The notes under the pieces are model-generated. The model did no database searches, was not told the origin of the DNA, and worked only from the letters and a program-made list of their open reading frames with translations. The position numbers and the translations under genes are program-made. A stretch of DNA of 64,000 nucleotides from Roseibium aggregatum IAM 12614. Lineage in GTDB: Bacteria > Pseudomonadota > Alphaproteobacteria > Rhizobiales > Stappiaceae. The stretch spans positions 62,001 to 126,000 of the forward strand of contig NZ_AAUW01000009.1 in the NCBI RefSeq assembly GCF_000168975.1. The letters are read 5' to 3'. Of the stretch, positions 62,433 through 64,000 are shown piece after piece; positions within the stretch are counted from its first letter, which is position 1; every line of letters begins with the position of its first letter.

Positions 62433-62752
62433 TCATCGCGCGCGGGAGATGCGCGGCGGATAGAGGGGTCTGATACAAGATCCGGCGATCCGGGGCAATT
62501 GCTTTTTGATATTTTGGACAAGATATCGGCGCGGCTGCAAGGCCGGGCGGGAGAGGGCCTTTTGCTTGTGGGTGATGGGTTTGACCTGTGCGCGTGAGAA
62601 CAGGTCTGGGATACGCTGAGGCGAAAATTTCCGCTAACAGCAGGGCGGACTATCGGGTTGTGTCGTCGGTTTGGAAAAAATGACTGGTGAGGTGATAGGG
62701 CGGCGGGGTTTGTGCGTAGGAAGGCCAATGACTTGAGTTTTGCAGGGGGCCG
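62433..62752. other. Region between tRNA-Arg and the photolyase-family gene
   Basis: About 320 bases. The tRNA promoter and the promoter of the photolyase gene should be here. I see no gene. Confidence 0.35.
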
Positions 62753-64000
62753 ATGACCAAGACAGAAAAATGCCGATCGCTGGTTCTTGTGCTGGGTGAC
62801 CAGTTGAGCACGGATCTATCCAGTTTGAAGCGGGCGGACCCGGACCGCGACACGGTGTTGATGGCCGAGGTGATGGCGGAAGCCACCTATGTGCGCCATC
62901 ACAAGAAGAAGATTGCCTTCCTGTTTTCCGCCATGCGCCACTTCGCCGAGGAACTGAAGGAGGCCGGTTGGACGGTCGATTACGTCAACCTGGACGACCC
63001 GGACAACACTGGCAGCTTCAAGGGGGAGGTTCAGCGCGCCTGTGGCCGCCTGCAGCCGGAGCAGATACTGGTCACCGAGCCTGGCGAATGGCGGGTGCTG
63101 GAGGACATGCGCTCGTGGTCGGATGCTTTCGATCTGCCGGTTGAGATCCTCACGGATACGCGGTTTTTTTCAACGGTTGCGGATTTCCGGACCTGGGCGG
63201 ATGAGCGCAAGCAATTGCGCATGGAGTATTTCTATCGGGAAATGCGCCGCTCGACCGGCTTGCTGATGGACGGCGACAAGCCCGCGGGTGGCAAATGGAA
63301 TTATGATGCCGCCAACCGCAAACCGGCAAAGCCGGACCTTTTCATGCCCGAGCCGAAACGCTTCACGCCGGACGCGATCACGCGGGAGGTGCTGGAAATG
63401 GTCGGCGAGCGGTTTTACGGTCATATCGGCGACCTGGAGCCATTCTGGTTCGCAGTGACCCGCAAGGATGCCGAGAAAGCCTGCGACCATTTCCTGAGGG
63501 AGGCGCTGGCTGATTTCGGAACCTATCAGGACGCCATGCTCAGTGGTCGGAAATTCCTGTTCCACTCGGTTCTGTCGACCTATCTGAACGCCGGCCTGCT
63601 GGATGCCAAGGCGCTCTGCCGGAAGGTGGAGGAGGCCTGGCAGGCGGATAAGGTTCCCCTCAACGCGGTCGAAGGTTTCATCCGGCAAATTGTCGGCTGG
63701 CGCGAATATGTGCGCGGCATCTACTGGCTGAAGATGCCGGACTATGTCGACAGCAACGCACTTGGCGCGGACCGGCCGTTGCCGGACTTCTACTGGACGG
63801 GAAAGACCCGCATGCGCTGTCTTGCCGAAGCCATTGGCCAGACGCTGGAAGAAGCTTACGCGCACCACATTCAAAGACTGATGCTGACAGGCAATTTTGC
63901 GCTCCTGGCCGGGGTCAGGCCGAAGGACGTGCATGAATGGTATCTGATGGTCTATGCCGATGCCTACGAATGGGTAGAGGCTCCCAACACCATCGGCATG
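62753..64000 (+). CDS. Photolyase-related protein (FeS-BCP/CryPro type), 3' end beyond the window
   Basis: 416 residues are visible from the ATG at 62753. LVLVLGDQLSTDLSSLKRAD is the start typical of the deoxyribodipyrimidine-photolyase-related family (prokaryotic 6-4 photolyases with an Fe-S cluster), followed by YVRHHKKKIAFLFSAMRHFA. The FAD-binding half has KFLFHSVLSTYLNAGLL, EGFIRQIVGWREYVRGIYW, and HHIQRLMLTGNFALLAGVRP. The Fe-S cysteines lie mostly beyond the window edge. Members repair UV (6-4) photoproducts or act as light sensors. It is probably backbone, marking the right border of the island region. Confidence 0.9.
   Translation, partial: MTKTEKCRSLVLVLGDQLSTDLSSLKRADPDRDTVLMAEVMAEATYVRHHKKKIAFLFSAMRHFAEELKEAGWTVDYVNLDDPDNTGSFKGEVQRACGRLQPEQILVTEPGEWRVLEDMRSWSDAFDLPVEILTDTRFFSTVADFRTWADERKQLRMEYFYREMRRSTGLLMDGDKPAGGKWNYDAANRKPAKPDLFMPEPKRFTPDAITREVLEMVGERFYGHIGDLEPFWFAVTRKDAEKACDHFLREALADFGTYQDAMLSGRKFLFHSVLSTYLNAGLLDAKALCRKVEEAWQADKVPLNAVEGFIRQIVGWREYVRGIYWLKMPDYVDSNALGADRPLPDFYWTGKTRMRCLAEAIGQTLEEAYAHHIQRLMLTGNFALLAGVRPKDVHEWYLMVYADAYEWVEAPNTIGM

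Overview
The window is a stretch of an alphaproteobacterial chromosome. High G+C, a Rhizobiales-type porin, the carboxyspermidine route to spermidine and rhizobial-type insertion sequences suggest a Hyphomicrobiales marine bacterium near Roseibium/Labrenzia (Stappiaceae). That placement is inference from gene content only. Backbone genes lie at both ends (about 1-11.2 kb and 62.4-64 kb); most of what lies between looks acquired or rearranged.

Left backbone: a truncated NAD-dependent epimerase/reductase with a ketoacyl-synthase-III-like enzyme (minus strand), a complete family-5 (peptide/nickel type) ABC importer, a 40-residue membrane protein on the opposite strand, and the two genes that turn putrescine into spermidine through carboxyspermidine.

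11.4-18.2 kb is an insertion-sequence graveyard. One tyrosine integrase gene is split by an IS1111/IS110-type element and by an IS66 element with a perfect 8-bp target duplication, and also carries a frameshift. A truncated IS481-type transposase precedes it and an intact IS481-type element follows.

18.5-28.7 kb holds a porin and a minus-strand operon: glutamate decarboxylase, an AspT-type amino-acid antiporter, an unknown membrane protein, and a FUSC/DUF1656/membrane-fusion efflux set. It looks like an acid-stress cluster whose decarboxylase partner is AspT-type instead of GadC. A MscS-channel C-terminal fragment and a 263-bp hairpin-rich MITE-like element follow.

29.0-44.3 kb is one plus-strand cluster behind an AraC-type regulator: three exported D-aminoacylase-like amidohydrolases, two exported prolidase/imidazolonepropionase-like amidohydrolases, HdeD, a class-A-beta-lactamase-like serine hydrolase, two DUF3299 proteins and a LolD/MacB-like ABC pair whose permease has a histidine-rich periplasmic loop. 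Metal supply to exported metallohydrolases is a reasonable but untested reading. Duplication scars are plentiful.

44.6-47.2 kb holds an ISL3-type element that truncates an integrase. 47,270-62,402 is an integrative mobilizable element in the 3' end of tRNA-Arg(CCG), bounded by a perfect 47-bp direct repeat. It carries an integrase, a probable excisionase-like gene, two divergent Arc-type regulators, an AbiEi-HipA fusion with palindromic operators, a TacA-TacT module, a DUF2290 plus SF1-helicase pair, a HEPN (ApeA-like) protein, a DUF4238 protein, a ColE1-like mobilization operon with mobB and mobD nested inside mobA, and a winged-helix replication-type gene with four palindromic iterons and an A/T tract inside its coding sequence. 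This element is the most interesting part of the window. A cryptochrome/photolyase-family gene runs off the right edge.
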